The position numbers and the translations under genes were made by a program. A stretch of 64,000 bases of DNA from HGM04593 sp045661225 (GTDB lineage Bacteria > Bacteroidota > Bacteroidia > Bacteroidales > Bacteroidaceae): NCBI GenBank assembly GCA_045661225.1, contig JAZRFF010000010.1, positions 62,001 through 126,000 on the forward strand, given 5' to 3'. Each line of letters opens with the position of its first letter. The first letter of the stretch is position 1. The notes under the pieces are model-generated. The model was given only the letters and a program-made list of their open reading frames with translations. It made no database searches and was not told the DNA's origin. Positions 27,196 to 36,199 of this stretch are shown one piece after another.

Positions 27196-29346
27196 TTAGT
27201 AGGTCTTTATCTTCTTTACAAAGAAATAATAATAGAAATATGTATCGCCATACTCCTCTTTAAACAATGGCGCCATCATTCCATTCAATCGTTCTTCGGT
27301 AATATTGGGATAGGTCTTTTTTATGCCGTCTCTTACCCTTGCGACAGAATTCTGGAACCTAATATAGTTTGCCTCGACACCTACCGGACCACGAGAAACA
27401 AATGTGTTAAGGAAGTCCTCATCAATCTCCACAGTCTTTCCACCGTCAAGTGTCTTGAAGAGCAACAAAGCCTCTTGATAATGTCGGGGCAACTGCTTAG
27501 GCGCATTAGCGCCTACTGTAGCCTGATAATAGCTTATATACCCATTCAACGCCTCCCAAAAGCTCTTGGCATCTTTCTTTATGAGAGTTGTCATAAGCGT
27601 CGATTCAATGTACACCGGAGATATATCGCTATGCGCAGCACAAGCTGCTGCGAATGCATCATAATCGCCCGACACCAACACATCACGCATAGACTTAATA
27701 AAGCCGAAATTCTTGTTTTCGGACTCTTTTACCGAATTTATGCTGGTTGTCAGGTGCATTTCGACACCCTCGTCGACACCAATAAAATCGTTGTCACAAG
27801 CAAACTGCAACGGCTGTGCAAAAACGGGGTCTTTCCCGATAAGGGCAGGGTTTTTCACATACTTTTCCATCTCCACAGCCCATTCGCGGTAAAAAAGAGT
27901 ACTCTTGAGAATGTTCAAATAACGCTGTGCAAGCCTATATTCACCCGACAAGAGCATTGAACGGGCAGCATCTTTCAAATACTGATGTTTCCACCCGTAC
28001 TCAACCGAATTTTCCATACACCAGCGATAGCAGTAGTTAAAACGTCCATAGTGGTAATACAGCACGTGGCCATCGGTGTGTGTCATATGTATGGCTATTG
28101 GCGACACCGGCAAGGTTCCTCCATCGGGGTAGGAGAACATTTCATACCCGGCACGACCAAGTTTCATCAAGGCCAGATTGCGGTTCAGCACCACCTGACG
28201 TGTTGGAACATCAGCCTCGGCTGCATAATCGACAACACGTCGCCACTCCCCTTTCTCCATTGCAATAAACTGTTTATTTTCAATGCGGAAATTTTTATCA
28301 CAGTACCAGTATCGCACAGCAAACAGCATTGCAAGCACAAAAAGAGCATAAGGAACAAATATCACGCCCTTTTTCGAAAGCAAAGAGCACCTTTTCAAAA
28401 GATGCGCAAGGGAAAGCCCCAAACAAGAGAGCGCAAGCATTGCAAACGGAACCCAGTAAACATAGATAGAATGCCAAAATGATGTACCTTCGAACTCCAC
28501 ATCCTTAACATTCTCGGCATTCCACTGAGCCAAAGGCAACCCCACCATATATATATCGCCATACCCCACGGTATCATATATATTATAGTATATCTGCGGC
28601 ACAAAGGCAACAAGCAACAGCGCAAACAAAGCCTGAAGCAGCACTATCCACACCTTTTCGCCTTTACCGCCCCCTTGAGCCACTCCCACAGCAGCCATAA
28701 GCACAACCGATGCAAGACCATAAACGCCCATCAGCGGATAAGCTACACAAGCCCAGACAACAAGAAACAGCAAACGCCACACACCGCCGGACTTTCTATA
28801 TGCCCACACTGCAAGCAGCGAGAATATCGTACCCAACAATGCCATATAGAAATAGCCTTGCACCTTGAGGTAGAATATCCAGTATCCCAGCAGAGTATCA
28901 GTTGCAAGCAACGCAATCACCGGCAAAAGGGCCATTAAAGCAAACCTCGTAGGCACGGCAAACGCCTTTCTAACAAGCCAATAGGCCAAGAAAAGCAGAG
29001 CTACATAGATTGTCGCGCCCAATAGCGGATAATGGAAGAATTGATTAAGAAAGCTACCGATATAAGATAGCATACCCGCCGGAACAGCCAAGGTGGCATC
29101 AAAAAACACCTTGTCGTAAAGGAATAGCGACAGCCCCTCTATACGTTGCAGCAACGCACTCTCATAGAAACCCAGCAATCCCCATACTAACGCAAAGAAC
29201 AGCGCTACAATAATTGTCTGCGTTCTTGAGCGCGACAAGCACTCCTCTACTGCCGCAAGAGAGAAGCGCCCGTCCTTTATTCCGGTGTCCGGCGACCGCC
29301 TAACAGCCGACCGGCCTGTCGATGCCCCGTTTTTTACTTTACTCAT
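27196..29346 (-). CDS. DUF6057-like polytopic membrane protein
   Basis: 716 residues. A basic cytosolic N-terminus (1-42) precedes about ten hydrophobic segments up to residue 375 (for example TIIVALFFALVWGLLGFY, FALMALLPVIALLATDTLLG, ALFVLAMLFAVRYWY). The second half is a soluble, helical, TPR-like domain (about 380-716) with a Tyr-rich C-terminus. The architecture is like membrane glycosyltransferases of the GT-C class in outline, but I see no catalytic signature. Its conserved neighbour is the CxxCH/propeller lipoprotein encoded next, 10 nt away, so the two probably act together in the envelope. The gene follows aroC after 37 nt without a terminator. Family name from memory; function unknown. 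Confidence 0.8.
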   Translation of the reverse strand: MSKVKNGASTGRSAVRRSPDTGIKDGRFSLAAVEECLSRSRTQTIIVALFFALVWGLLGFYESALLQRIEGLSLFLYDKVFFDATLAVPAGMLSYIGSFLNQFFHYPLLGATIYVALLFLAYWLVRKAFAVPTRFALMALLPVIALLATDTLLGYWIFYLKVQGYFYMALLGTIFSLLAVWAYRKSGGVWRLLFLVVWACVAYPLMGVYGLASVVLMAAVGVAQGGGKGEKVWIVLLQALFALLLVAFVPQIYYNIYDTVGYGDIYMVGLPLAQWNAENVKDVEFEGTSFWHSIYVYWVPFAMLALSCLGLSLAHLLKRCSLLSKKGVIFVPYALFVLAMLFAVRYWYCDKNFRIENKQFIAMEKGEWRRVVDYAAEADVPTRQVVLNRNLALMKLGRAGYEMFSYPDGGTLPVSPIAIHMTHTDGHVLYYHYGRFNYCYRWCMENSVEYGWKHQYLKDAARSMLLSGEYRLAQRYLNILKSTLFYREWAVEMEKYVKNPALIGKDPVFAQPLQFACDNDFIGVDEGVEMHLTTSINSVKESENKNFGFIKSMRDVLVSGDYDAFAAACAAHSDISPVYIESTLMTTLIKKDAKSFWEALNGYISYYQATVGANAPKQLPRHYQEALLLFKTLDGGKTVEIDEDFLNTFVSRGPVGVEANYIRFQNSVARVRDGIKKTYPNITEERLNGMMAPLFKEEYGDTYFYYYFFVKKIKTY

Positions 29347-29383
29347 ATTTTATTTACGTGTTTATACTATATATTCAAGGAGT

Positions 29384-30466
29384 TTACACAAACAGATGGT
29401 CCTTAGCCCTCGCAAGCATATAATGGTCGAGAATAACCAAAGCCGCCATTGCCTCGACAACAGGCACTGCACGCGGAACCACACAGGGGTCGTGACGGCC
29501 ACGGGCGAGCAAAGTCGTGTCGCGTCCCTCCTTTGTGACGGTAGGCTGTTCCATAAGCAACGTCGCCACAGGCTTGAACGCCACGCGAAAATATATGTCG
29601 TTACCGTTGGAAATTCCGCCCTGAATTCCACCGCTATTATTGGTGCGCGTAGCAACCTCTCCGCAGTTATCGAAGAATATGTCGTTCTGTTGCGAGCCGC
29701 GGCCACAAGCCGCCGAAAAACCATTGCCATACTCAAACCCTTTTGCCGCGTTTATCGAGAGCATTGCTGCCGCCAACGACGAGGTTAGTTTTCCGTACAA
29801 CGGTTCACCAAGCCCCACAGGCACTCCCTTTGCCACACAGGTAACAACGCCGCCCACTGTATCGCCGGCACGTTTGACCTCGGTTATAAGAGCCTCCATC
29901 TCCTGCGCCTTTACAGTATCGGGGCAGCGCACCGCATTGCCTTCGGCCGACGGAATATCATATTGAGTATAATCGCCTTCAAGTTCTATTTCACCCACCC
30001 GGGAGGTATAGCCCTGCACGGTAATTCCCATTTTGCCAAGCGCGAGCTTTGCAAGAGCACCGGCGCAAACACGCACAGCCGTCTCGCGTGCCGAAGAACG
30101 CCCTCCGCCACGATGGTCACGCACTCCATATTTGCGGTCATATACATAATCGGCGTGCGACGGCCGGAATGTCTCGCGCAAATTATCATAGTCGCCACTG
30201 CGGTTATTGCTGTTATATATGACAAAAGCTATTGGAGCACCTGTCGAACGTCCTTCGAATATTCCCGAAAGGAACTGCACCTCGTCCTGCTCGTTACGCT
30301 GAGTGGTAATTGCGCTTTGTCCCGGGCGGCGACGACGCATCTCGCCACGGACAAACTCCTCGTCAATGACAACCCCTGCGGGGTAGCCGTCGAGGACTCC
30401 GCCTATGGCCGCACCGTGCGATTCTCCGAATGTCGTCAGGCGCAATAGCTGACCAAAACTATTCAT
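29384..30466 (-). CDS. aroC: Chorismate synthase
   Basis: 360 residues, the standard bacterial length. The three family signatures are present: GESHGAAIGGVLDGYPAG at the N-terminus, the FMN-binding GVRDHRGGGRSSARETAVR segment, and NNSGGIQGGISNGNDI near residue 275. The enzyme converts 5-enolpyruvylshikimate-3-phosphate to chorismate in the cytosol, the last shared step to aromatic amino acids, and needs reduced FMN although no net redox change occurs. No other aro gene is near. It lies 20 nt after the SlyD-like gene in the etf operon; the position next to flavoprotein genes may be accidental. Confidence 0.98.
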   Translation of the reverse strand: MNSFGQLLRLTTFGESHGAAIGGVLDGYPAGVVIDEEFVRGEMRRRRPGQSAITTQRNEQDEVQFLSGIFEGRSTGAPIAFVIYNSNNRSGDYDNLRETFRPSHADYVYDRKYGVRDHRGGGRSSARETAVRVCAGALAKLALGKMGITVQGYTSRVGEIELEGDYTQYDIPSAEGNAVRCPDTVKAQEMEALITEVKRAGDTVGGVVTCVAKGVPVGLGEPLYGKLTSSLAAAMLSINAAKGFEYGNGFSAACGRGSQQNDIFFDNCGEVATRTNNSGGIQGGISNGNDIYFRVAFKPVATLLMEQPTVTKEGRDTTLLARGRHDPCVVPRAVPVVEAMAALVILDHYMLARAKDHLFV

Positions 30467-30486
30467 TTTATTACGTTATTGTTTCA

Positions 30487-31062
30487 TCAATGGCAGCAAC
30501 CGCCTTCACAACCTTTATCGTTGCAACTGCCTCCGTTACAACCGCTGCAACCACCGCCGCAACTGCACGATGCTTTCAGCGAATCATAGAATTTCTTCAT
30601 TTCAGACTCCTTGGCAGGGCGAGACTCAACCACGCTGCCAACAAACTGAAGGTCACAACCGGCAAGAGGGTGATTAAAGTCCATCACCACCTTCAACGGA
30701 GTTACCTCTTTCACAGTACCGAGTATAGGAGAGCCGTCGGCGCGCATCATCTCCACCACGTTACCGGTATAGATGTGAGCCGAGTCAAATTTCCCGTCTA
30801 TGGTAAAAACCTCACGGTCAAAGTCCTGAACGTGGTCGGGGTCATACTCGCCGTATGCATCGGCAAAAGGAATCGTAAAGTCAAAAGAATCGCCTTTCTT
30901 TAAATCCTTGAGATTCTCCTCGAAAGAGTCGAGAGTGTAACCCACGCCTGTCAAAAAGCCGAAAGGTTGCTCACGGGTAGTCTTTTCAACCTCTTCACAC
31001 TCACCGTTACGATGCGAATAAAGCGTGTATGACACACGCAGATATTTGTTTGTAATTTCCAT
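30487..31062 (-). CDS. slyD: SlyD-like FKBP prolyl isomerase with Cys-rich metal-binding tail
   Basis: 191 residues. The FKBP fold with inserted flap is seen from VSYTLYS to about residue 155, with PFGFLTGVGYTLDSFEENLKDL, FADAYGEYD and VMDFNHPLAGCDLQFVGSVVE as typical SlyD elements. The last 27 residues are almost only Cys, Gly, Ser and Asn (eight Cys and a final His), fitting a nickel- or zinc-binding tail as in SlyD. SlyD is a cytosolic chaperone/isomerase that delivers nickel to hydrogenase in enterobacteria; a metal-handling role here is inferred from the tail. It begins 4 nt after the acyl-CoA dehydrogenase gene. Confidence 0.93.
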   Translation of the reverse strand: MEITNKYLRVSYTLYSHRNGECEEVEKTTREQPFGFLTGVGYTLDSFEENLKDLKKGDSFDFTIPFADAYGEYDPDHVQDFDREVFTIDGKFDSAHIYTGNVVEMMRADGSPILGTVKEVTPLKVVMDFNHPLAGCDLQFVGSVVESRPAKESEMKKFYDSLKASCSCGGGCSGCNGGSCNDKGCEGGCCH

Positions 31063-31066
31063 AAGT

Positions 31067-32767
31067 TTATTTGTATTTTGTTAATAATTCCATAGTAAAA
31101 TTGTTTATATAAGCCACGTGCCCGGCAACCGTTGCCTCGGCAAGTGCCACAAAGCGTTGCAACGATGCTGCAAAAAGCGTTTCGTCCGATGCTGCATCGG
31201 CGAGCAGCAACGCCGACATTATACAATAGGCAACAATTTCGTACACACGACGTGCAAGAAAGTCAAGCGCTTCTTGATTTTCGAACGACTGTACTTTTTC
31301 AAGCACAGCGGTGTATTGTGCAACCATTGCCTCTATGCGCGCCTTGAGCGAAACAAGCGAAGAGGGAACAGACACCGCAAGATACTCGCCCAACAACTGC
31401 GAATAGTAACCGCTTGTAGCGTAACGTATAGCCGCCACCACCTGCAGCTGCGTTGTACCCTCGTATATCGATGTGATACGCGCATCGCGATAAAGACGTT
31501 CGCATAAATAGTCACGCATATAACCCGAACCGCCGTGCACCTGCACCGCATCATAGGCATTCTGATTCGCAAACTCGCTGCCCATTCCTTTTACAAGAGG
31601 AGTAAGGGCATCGGCGCGCTTCGAGTAGAACTTAGACTCCGTACGCTCTTCGGGTGTCAGCGTCCTCTCGCGTGCAAGGTCCGAGAACTGATAGCTCATA
31701 TCCACATTTCGGGCAGTCTCGTACAAAAGACTGCGCGCTGCATCGAGCCGGGCTTTCATAGTACCCAACATTTCATATACAGGCGGCAGGTTGACAATAC
31801 TCTTTCCGAACTGTCTGCGCGACCGGGCATAGGCAAAAGCCTCGCTATATGCAGCCTGCGCAATGGCAACACTCTGCGTGGCAATACCCAGGCGAGCACC
31901 GTTCATTAAAGACATCACATATTTTATAAGGCCCATTTTGCGGCTACCGCAAAGTTCTGCCGGAGCGTGGTCAAAGACAATCTCGCAGGTTGGCGAGCCG
32001 TGAATACCCATTTTATTCTCTATTCGGCGGGTTTTAACACGCCCGCAAGCCTTCTCGCAGATAAATAGCGACAATCCGCGACCATCGACACTGCCCTCTT
32101 CACTGCGCGCAAGCACAAGGTGAATATCGCTGTCGCCATTGGTTATAAAGCGCTTTACGCCATCGAGATACCAACAGTTATCCTCTTCGCTGTATGTTGC
32201 TTTAAGACGCACGCTCTGCAGGTCGCTGCCCGCATCGGGTTCGGTAAGGTCCATAGACATTGTGGCACCTGCACTAACCATTGGAAGGTAACGCTCGCGC
32301 TGACTGTCGTTACCGAAGTTATAAATTGTCGCAGCGCAGTCCTGCAAGCCCCAGACATTGCCGAAGCCGGCATCGGCGCGACAAACAAGTTCTTGCATCA
32401 TTGTAAAGACCGCAACAGGAAAGTTAAGGCCGCCATACTCACGGGCAAGAGATACACCCATAAGCCCGGCCTTGCCGAAAATGTCGAAATTCTCGACCGT
32501 TGCAGGAGCATAATGTACACGCCCATTGACTACCGCAGGCCCCTCCGCCTCAATCTTTTCGGCATTAGGAGCTACTGTCTCGGCGCAAAGTTCGCCCACA
32601 AGATTCAGTGTCTGTTCATAGCACTCAACAGCCTCGGCAAAATCTATTGGTGCGTAATTGAAACTGTCGGCCTGTGTATAACCACGCTCCTTCATCTCAA
32701 CGATACGTTTGAGAAGAGGGTGGCTCAAATAATGCCGAAGTTCTTTATTATCAATATAATAGTTCAT
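31067..32767 (-). CDS. Acyl-CoA dehydrogenase family flavoprotein
   Basis: 566 residues, longer than the usual 380 because of an extra C-terminal helical region of about 110 residues, as in several Bacteroidales members. FAD/substrate motifs are TMSMDLTEPDAGSDLQ, DGVKRFITNG, YARSRRQFGKSI and VQVHGGSGYM. The catalytic base is probably E436 in SIYEGTTQLQ. It oxidises or (in anaerobes) reduces the alpha-beta bond of an acyl-CoA and exchanges electrons with EtfAB, whose genes are directly upstream with a 4-nt overlap. The physiological acyl group cannot be read from the sequence; amino-acid or fatty-acid side-chain metabolism is possible. Confidence 0.95.
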   Translation of the reverse strand: MNYYIDNKELRHYLSHPLLKRIVEMKERGYTQADSFNYAPIDFAEAVECYEQTLNLVGELCAETVAPNAEKIEAEGPAVVNGRVHYAPATVENFDIFGKAGLMGVSLAREYGGLNFPVAVFTMMQELVCRADAGFGNVWGLQDCAATIYNFGNDSQRERYLPMVSAGATMSMDLTEPDAGSDLQSVRLKATYSEEDNCWYLDGVKRFITNGDSDIHLVLARSEEGSVDGRGLSLFICEKACGRVKTRRIENKMGIHGSPTCEIVFDHAPAELCGSRKMGLIKYVMSLMNGARLGIATQSVAIAQAAYSEAFAYARSRRQFGKSIVNLPPVYEMLGTMKARLDAARSLLYETARNVDMSYQFSDLARERTLTPEERTESKFYSKRADALTPLVKGMGSEFANQNAYDAVQVHGGSGYMRDYLCERLYRDARITSIYEGTTQLQVVAAIRYATSGYYSQLLGEYLAVSVPSSLVSLKARIEAMVAQYTAVLEKVQSFENQEALDFLARRVYEIVAYCIMSALLLADAASDETLFAASLQRFVALAEATVAGHVAYINNFTMELLTKYK

Positions 32768-33783
32768 TGTTTCTGCTGATAAAAAGTTATTAGTTTGGGA
32801 AGAACCTCCTCGACCTTGCCCGTTACAACATAATCGGCCAAAGTATTTATCGGAGCATCGGGGTCACTGTTTACCGAGATAATCATTCCACTCTCCTGCA
32901 TTCCCGACACGTGCTGTACCTGCCCCGATATTCCGAATGCAAAATAGACCTTCGGACGCACCGTTACGCCCGTCTGCCCTATCTGACGGTCACGTGTAGT
33001 ATAACCCGCATCTATAGCGGCACGCGTTGCGCCTACCTCGGCGTGCAACAGCCTGGCAAGAGTAAACAGCTTGTCGAAATTCTCCTTGCTGCCCACGCCG
33101 TAGCCTCCCGCAATTACAACAGACGCATTCTTGAGTTTATTATCGGCGGGTTTAACCTTACGTTCAATTATATCTATTATAAAATCGGCGTCACCGACAT
33201 AGTCACCAACATTGTGACAGACAACCTCTCCTACATACTCTTCGGGGCGCACGACACGCAACGGCATTACCCCTTCGCGCACCGTTGCCATTTGCGGACG
33301 ATTATAAGGGTTAACAATGGTTGCGACTATATTACCGCCAAAAGCCGGACGCATCTGGTAGAGCAGATTCTCTATCGTTGTTCCGTTTTTCTTATCCTCG
33401 TACGGTCCAATCTCGAGCGAGGTGCAATCGGCTGTAAGCCCACACTGCAGATGAGCAGTAAGGCGGGGCGCGAGGTCACGTCCAACAACCGTTGCTCCGA
33501 CGAGGAATATCTGATACCCCTCCTCTTTCACGAGCTTGCCAAGCGCTGCTGTATGCGGCAGAGTCGTATAGGGCGAAAGACGCTCGTCCTCAAAAAGGTG
33601 TAATTTGTCGACACCGTACTTAAAAACCTGCGCCGGCACTCCCGAGAGGTCACCGCCCAGAGCAACAGCCTCGAGCGAGACACCGAGTTTGTCGGCAAGG
33701 CGACGGCCCTCGCTGAGCAGCTCAAGGCTGACATCAACGACTCTCGTACCATCAAGTTCGCAATAAACCAGTATATTGTCCAT
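32764..33783 (-). CDS. etfA: Electron transfer flavoprotein, alpha subunit
   Basis: 339 residues. The N-terminal adenine-nucleotide-alpha-hydrolase-like domain is followed by the FAD-binding domain with VIAGGYGVGSKENFDKL, GATRAAIDAGYT, RQIGQTGVTV, YFAFGISGQVQHVSGM and SVNSDPDAPI, all EtfA signatures. It holds FAD and passes electrons between the adjacent acyl-CoA dehydrogenase and a cytosolic or membrane partner. The gene starts 4 nt after etfB and overlaps the dehydrogenase by 4 nt. Confidence 0.97.
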   Translation of the reverse strand: MDNILVYCELDGTRVVDVSLELLSEGRRLADKLGVSLEAVALGGDLSGVPAQVFKYGVDKLHLFEDERLSPYTTLPHTAALGKLVKEEGYQIFLVGATVVGRDLAPRLTAHLQCGLTADCTSLEIGPYEDKKNGTTIENLLYQMRPAFGGNIVATIVNPYNRPQMATVREGVMPLRVVRPEEYVGEVVCHNVGDYVGDADFIIDIIERKVKPADNKLKNASVVIAGGYGVGSKENFDKLFTLARLLHAEVGATRAAIDAGYTTRDRQIGQTGVTVRPKVYFAFGISGQVQHVSGMQESGMIISVNSDPDAPINTLADYVVTGKVEEVLPKLITFYQQKQ

Positions 33784-33787
33784 AAGT

Positions 33788-34660
33788 TTACCCTATTGTG
33801 TGATTTTCCAAAAGCTCCGACAACAAAGCCTTTATATCCTCATCGGAACTTGTATAACGTTTGCTCTCTTTCGCCTTAAAAACTATATTGTCGACTTTCT
33901 TGACCTTTGTCGGAGAACCGGCCAAGCCGCAACGTGACGCATCACCACCGACATACTCAAGATTCCACTCCTTTATAGTAAGAGACTCATCGGCTGCGGC
34001 CTGTGTCGAATATCTATATTCAGGCGAGGCCTGCTCGGCGGGAGTGGCAGCACGGTGGAAGCGCATCATTCTGTACACATTGCGCGGACGGCAAGGTGCA
34101 GCAGAGCCATCGACGGTAAGCAGCAACGGCAATGGAGCCGCAACAGTTTCGGTTCCGCCTTCAATGGTACGTTCAAGAGTCAGCCTGCCCTCCTGCAAAG
34201 AGATAATTTTACGCACACACGTTACTTGTGGCAGCCCCAGCATATATGCAACCTGCGGCCCGACCTGTGCTGTATCGCCGTCTATTGCCTGACGTCCGCA
34301 CAGAACAATATCGCACGCGCCCAATTTGCGCACAGCCGCCGAAAGGGCGTAAGAGGTCGCAAGAGTATCGGCACCGGCAAAGGCACGGTCCGTAAGCAAC
34401 ACTCCCGCATCGGCTCCTCTATAAAGCGCCTCACGCAAAATCTCCGCCGCACGCCCCGGCCCCATTGTCAACACCGTCACTCGGCTGCCGGGGTTATTGT
34501 CTTTGAGGACAAGAGCCTGCTCCAGCGCGTTAAGGTCATCGGGATTAAAAATCGCAGGAAGAGCCGAACGGTTTATTGTACCGTCGGCATTCATTGCCTG
34601 AGCACCCGCATTGCGGGTATCGGGCACCTGTTTTGCCAAAACTATAATATTAAGTCCCAT
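33788..34660 (-). CDS. etfB: Electron transfer flavoprotein, beta subunit
   Basis: 290 residues from the ATG at 34660 (MGLNIIVLAKQVPDT). An open frame extends 16 codons further upstream, but those codons cover the predicted promoter and do not match the family. EtfB signatures are LNALEQALVLKD, VTVLTMGPGRAAEILREAL, LATSYALSAAVR and CGRQAIDGDTAQVGPQVAYML. It binds AMP or, in bifurcating Etfs, a second FAD; which applies is not decided here. It is the first gene of the operon that continues through etfA, the dehydrogenase, slyD and aroC. Confidence 0.96.
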   Translation of the reverse strand: MGLNIIVLAKQVPDTRNAGAQAMNADGTINRSALPAIFNPDDLNALEQALVLKDNNPGSRVTVLTMGPGRAAEILREALYRGADAGVLLTDRAFAGADTLATSYALSAAVRKLGACDIVLCGRQAIDGDTAQVGPQVAYMLGLPQVTCVRKIISLQEGRLTLERTIEGGTETVAAPLPLLLTVDGSAAPCRPRNVYRMMRFHRAATPAEQASPEYRYSTQAAADESLTIKEWNLEYVGGDASRCGLAGSPTKVKKVDNIVFKAKESKRYTSSDEDIKALLSELLENHTIG

Positions 34661-34692
34661 AAAACTATACGCTAAAATCGCCGTTCTTTCGG

Positions 34693-34700
34693 CAAAGTTA
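34693..34700 (-). promoter_or_regulatory. Promoter -7 element of the etfB operon
   Basis: TAACTTTG on the minus strand matches TAnnTTTG exactly; a TTG lies 22 nt upstream as a possible -33 box. It predicts a leader of about 25-30 nt and rules out the upstream start of etfB. Confidence 0.7.
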
Positions 34701-34827
34701 GGCAACAAAGATATAAATTGTTCAATAAAAACATTAAAAATCCAAACAAAGATACATTATAAATATTGGAAATTTAACTTTACAGAGAAAAAAACATTTA
34801 AAAATTCATTTCTTTACCGCAAATTAT

Positions 34828-34835
34828 TATCTTCG
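34828..34835 (+). promoter_or_regulatory. Putative -7 element for the mannoside cluster
   Basis: TATCTTCG is one mismatch from TAnnTTTG, 28 nt before the GH5 start codon. It is divergent to the etfB promoter. The -33 half is not clear. Confidence 0.4.
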
Positions 34836-34863
34836 CAGAATTAACACACAAGGGAAATTCTGT

Positions 34864-36174
34864 ATGGGAAAAAGTATTATAAGAAGTCTGCTGATTATGT
34901 TTACAGCGTTATTTACCGTTGCTTGCGAGGGGTATAAAACAGATGATAATTTTATAACTACCGACGGTACTCGGCTCAAGAGAGGCGAAGCCCCTTACCG
35001 CTATATAGGCACAAACCTTTGGTACGCAAGCATTCTTGCATCGACCGGCGAGGGCGGTGACAGAGAGCGGTTCTGCAAAGAGCTCGACGCTCTTAAGGAG
35101 CTTGGAGTGACCAACCTGAGGATACTTTCGGGACCCGACGCGGGCAGCAGCCTCGCCAACCCCGCCAAGCCCTACCTGCAAACAGCCCCCGGAGTACTCA
35201 ACGACACCATACTCAAAGGACTAGACTTTGCCATTGCCGAGCTTGAAAAGCGAAATATGACAGCGGTAATATACCTCAACAACGCGTGGGATTGGAGCGG
35301 CGGTTACGGGTTCTACCTCAAGGAATGCGGATACGGCGACTCGCCCGACACAAACATTGAAGGCGGATACAATCGCTACGTTGACTACTGTGCACATTTC
35401 ACTCGCGAACAGAAAGCTCTCGAAATGTATTACGCTTACATAAGACTTATTGTATCGCGCAAGAACAGTATTACCGGACGTCAATACAAGGACGAACCCG
35501 CCATAATGGCGTGGCAGTTGTGCAACGAGCCCCGTCCCTTTGCCAAAGAGAATAAAGAAGCCTTTGCAAAGTGGATTTCCGAGGCCGCAGCTATAATAAA
35601 AAGCATCGACCCCAACCACCTTGTGTCGACAGGCAGCGAGGGGTACATAGGTTGCGAGCTTGACAGCGAGCTATACGAACAAATACACGCCGACAAGAAC
35701 ATCGACTACCTGACCATTCACATCTGGCCCGTAAACTGGGGCTGGGCAAAGCGTTCCGACCCCGACAGCGACATTGTGTACGCCTGCGAGGAGAGCGGAA
35801 TGTACATCAGCGAGCACGTCGACATTGCCAACAAATTAAACAAGCCACTGGTAATTGAGGAGTTCGGATTCTCGCGTAAAGGCAACGAGGCAGGCACAGG
35901 GATACCCACCGACAGCCGCGACACATTCTACTCGTTCATCTTTGCGGCGGTCGACAACAGCGTCAAGAATAACGGCCCCATTGCGGGTTGCAACTTCTGG
36001 GGCTGGGGCGGCAGCGGACGTCCGCGTGACCTTGTGTGGCAATCGGGCGACGACTACCTGTGCGACCCTCCACACGAGCCACAAGGGTGGTACTCGGTGT
36101 TCGACAACGACACTACCACAATAGAGATCATCAAGCAATACACAACAGCTATTGCAGTTGCGGAAAACAAATGA
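34864..36174 (+). CDS. GH5 endo-beta-mannanase-like lipoprotein
   Basis: 436 residues. Signal peptide with probable lipidated Cys at 21 (LFTVACEGY). The rest is one GH5 barrel of the mannanase subfamily type: FIGTNLWY-like opening (YIGTNLWYAS), LGVTNLRIL, the acid/base in WQLCNEP (E222), TIHIWPVNWGW, and the nucleophile in VIEEFGFSR (E333). It should cut beta-1,4-mannan or glucomannan chains, or a related beta-mannoside, at the cell surface or in the periplasm. It heads a plus-strand run with a sugar kinase and two GH92 enzymes. GH5 specificity cannot be fully fixed by eye; a cellulase-type activity is the alternative. Confidence 0.88.
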   Translation: MGKSIIRSLLIMFTALFTVACEGYKTDDNFITTDGTRLKRGEAPYRYIGTNLWYASILASTGEGGDRERFCKELDALKELGVTNLRILSGPDAGSSLANPAKPYLQTAPGVLNDTILKGLDFAIAELEKRNMTAVIYLNNAWDWSGGYGFYLKECGYGDSPDTNIEGGYNRYVDYCAHFTREQKALEMYYAYIRLIVSRKNSITGRQYKDEPAIMAWQLCNEPRPFAKENKEAFAKWISEAAAIIKSIDPNHLVSTGSEGYIGCELDSELYEQIHADKNIDYLTIHIWPVNWGWAKRSDPDSDIVYACEESGMYISEHVDIANKLNKPLVIEEFGFSRKGNEAGTGIPTDSRDTFYSFIFAAVDNSVKNNGPIAGCNFWGWGGSGRPRDLVWQSGDDYLCDPPHEPQGWYSVFDNDTTTIEIIKQYTTAIAVAENK

Positions 36175-36199
36175 AAAAACAATAAAAAACTTATAACTT

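Noticed and set aside
34661..34708. Upstream extension of etfB to 34708
   Set aside because: The extra 16 codons cover an exact -7 element and do not fit EtfB N-termini, which begin with the NIIVLAKQVPD strand.
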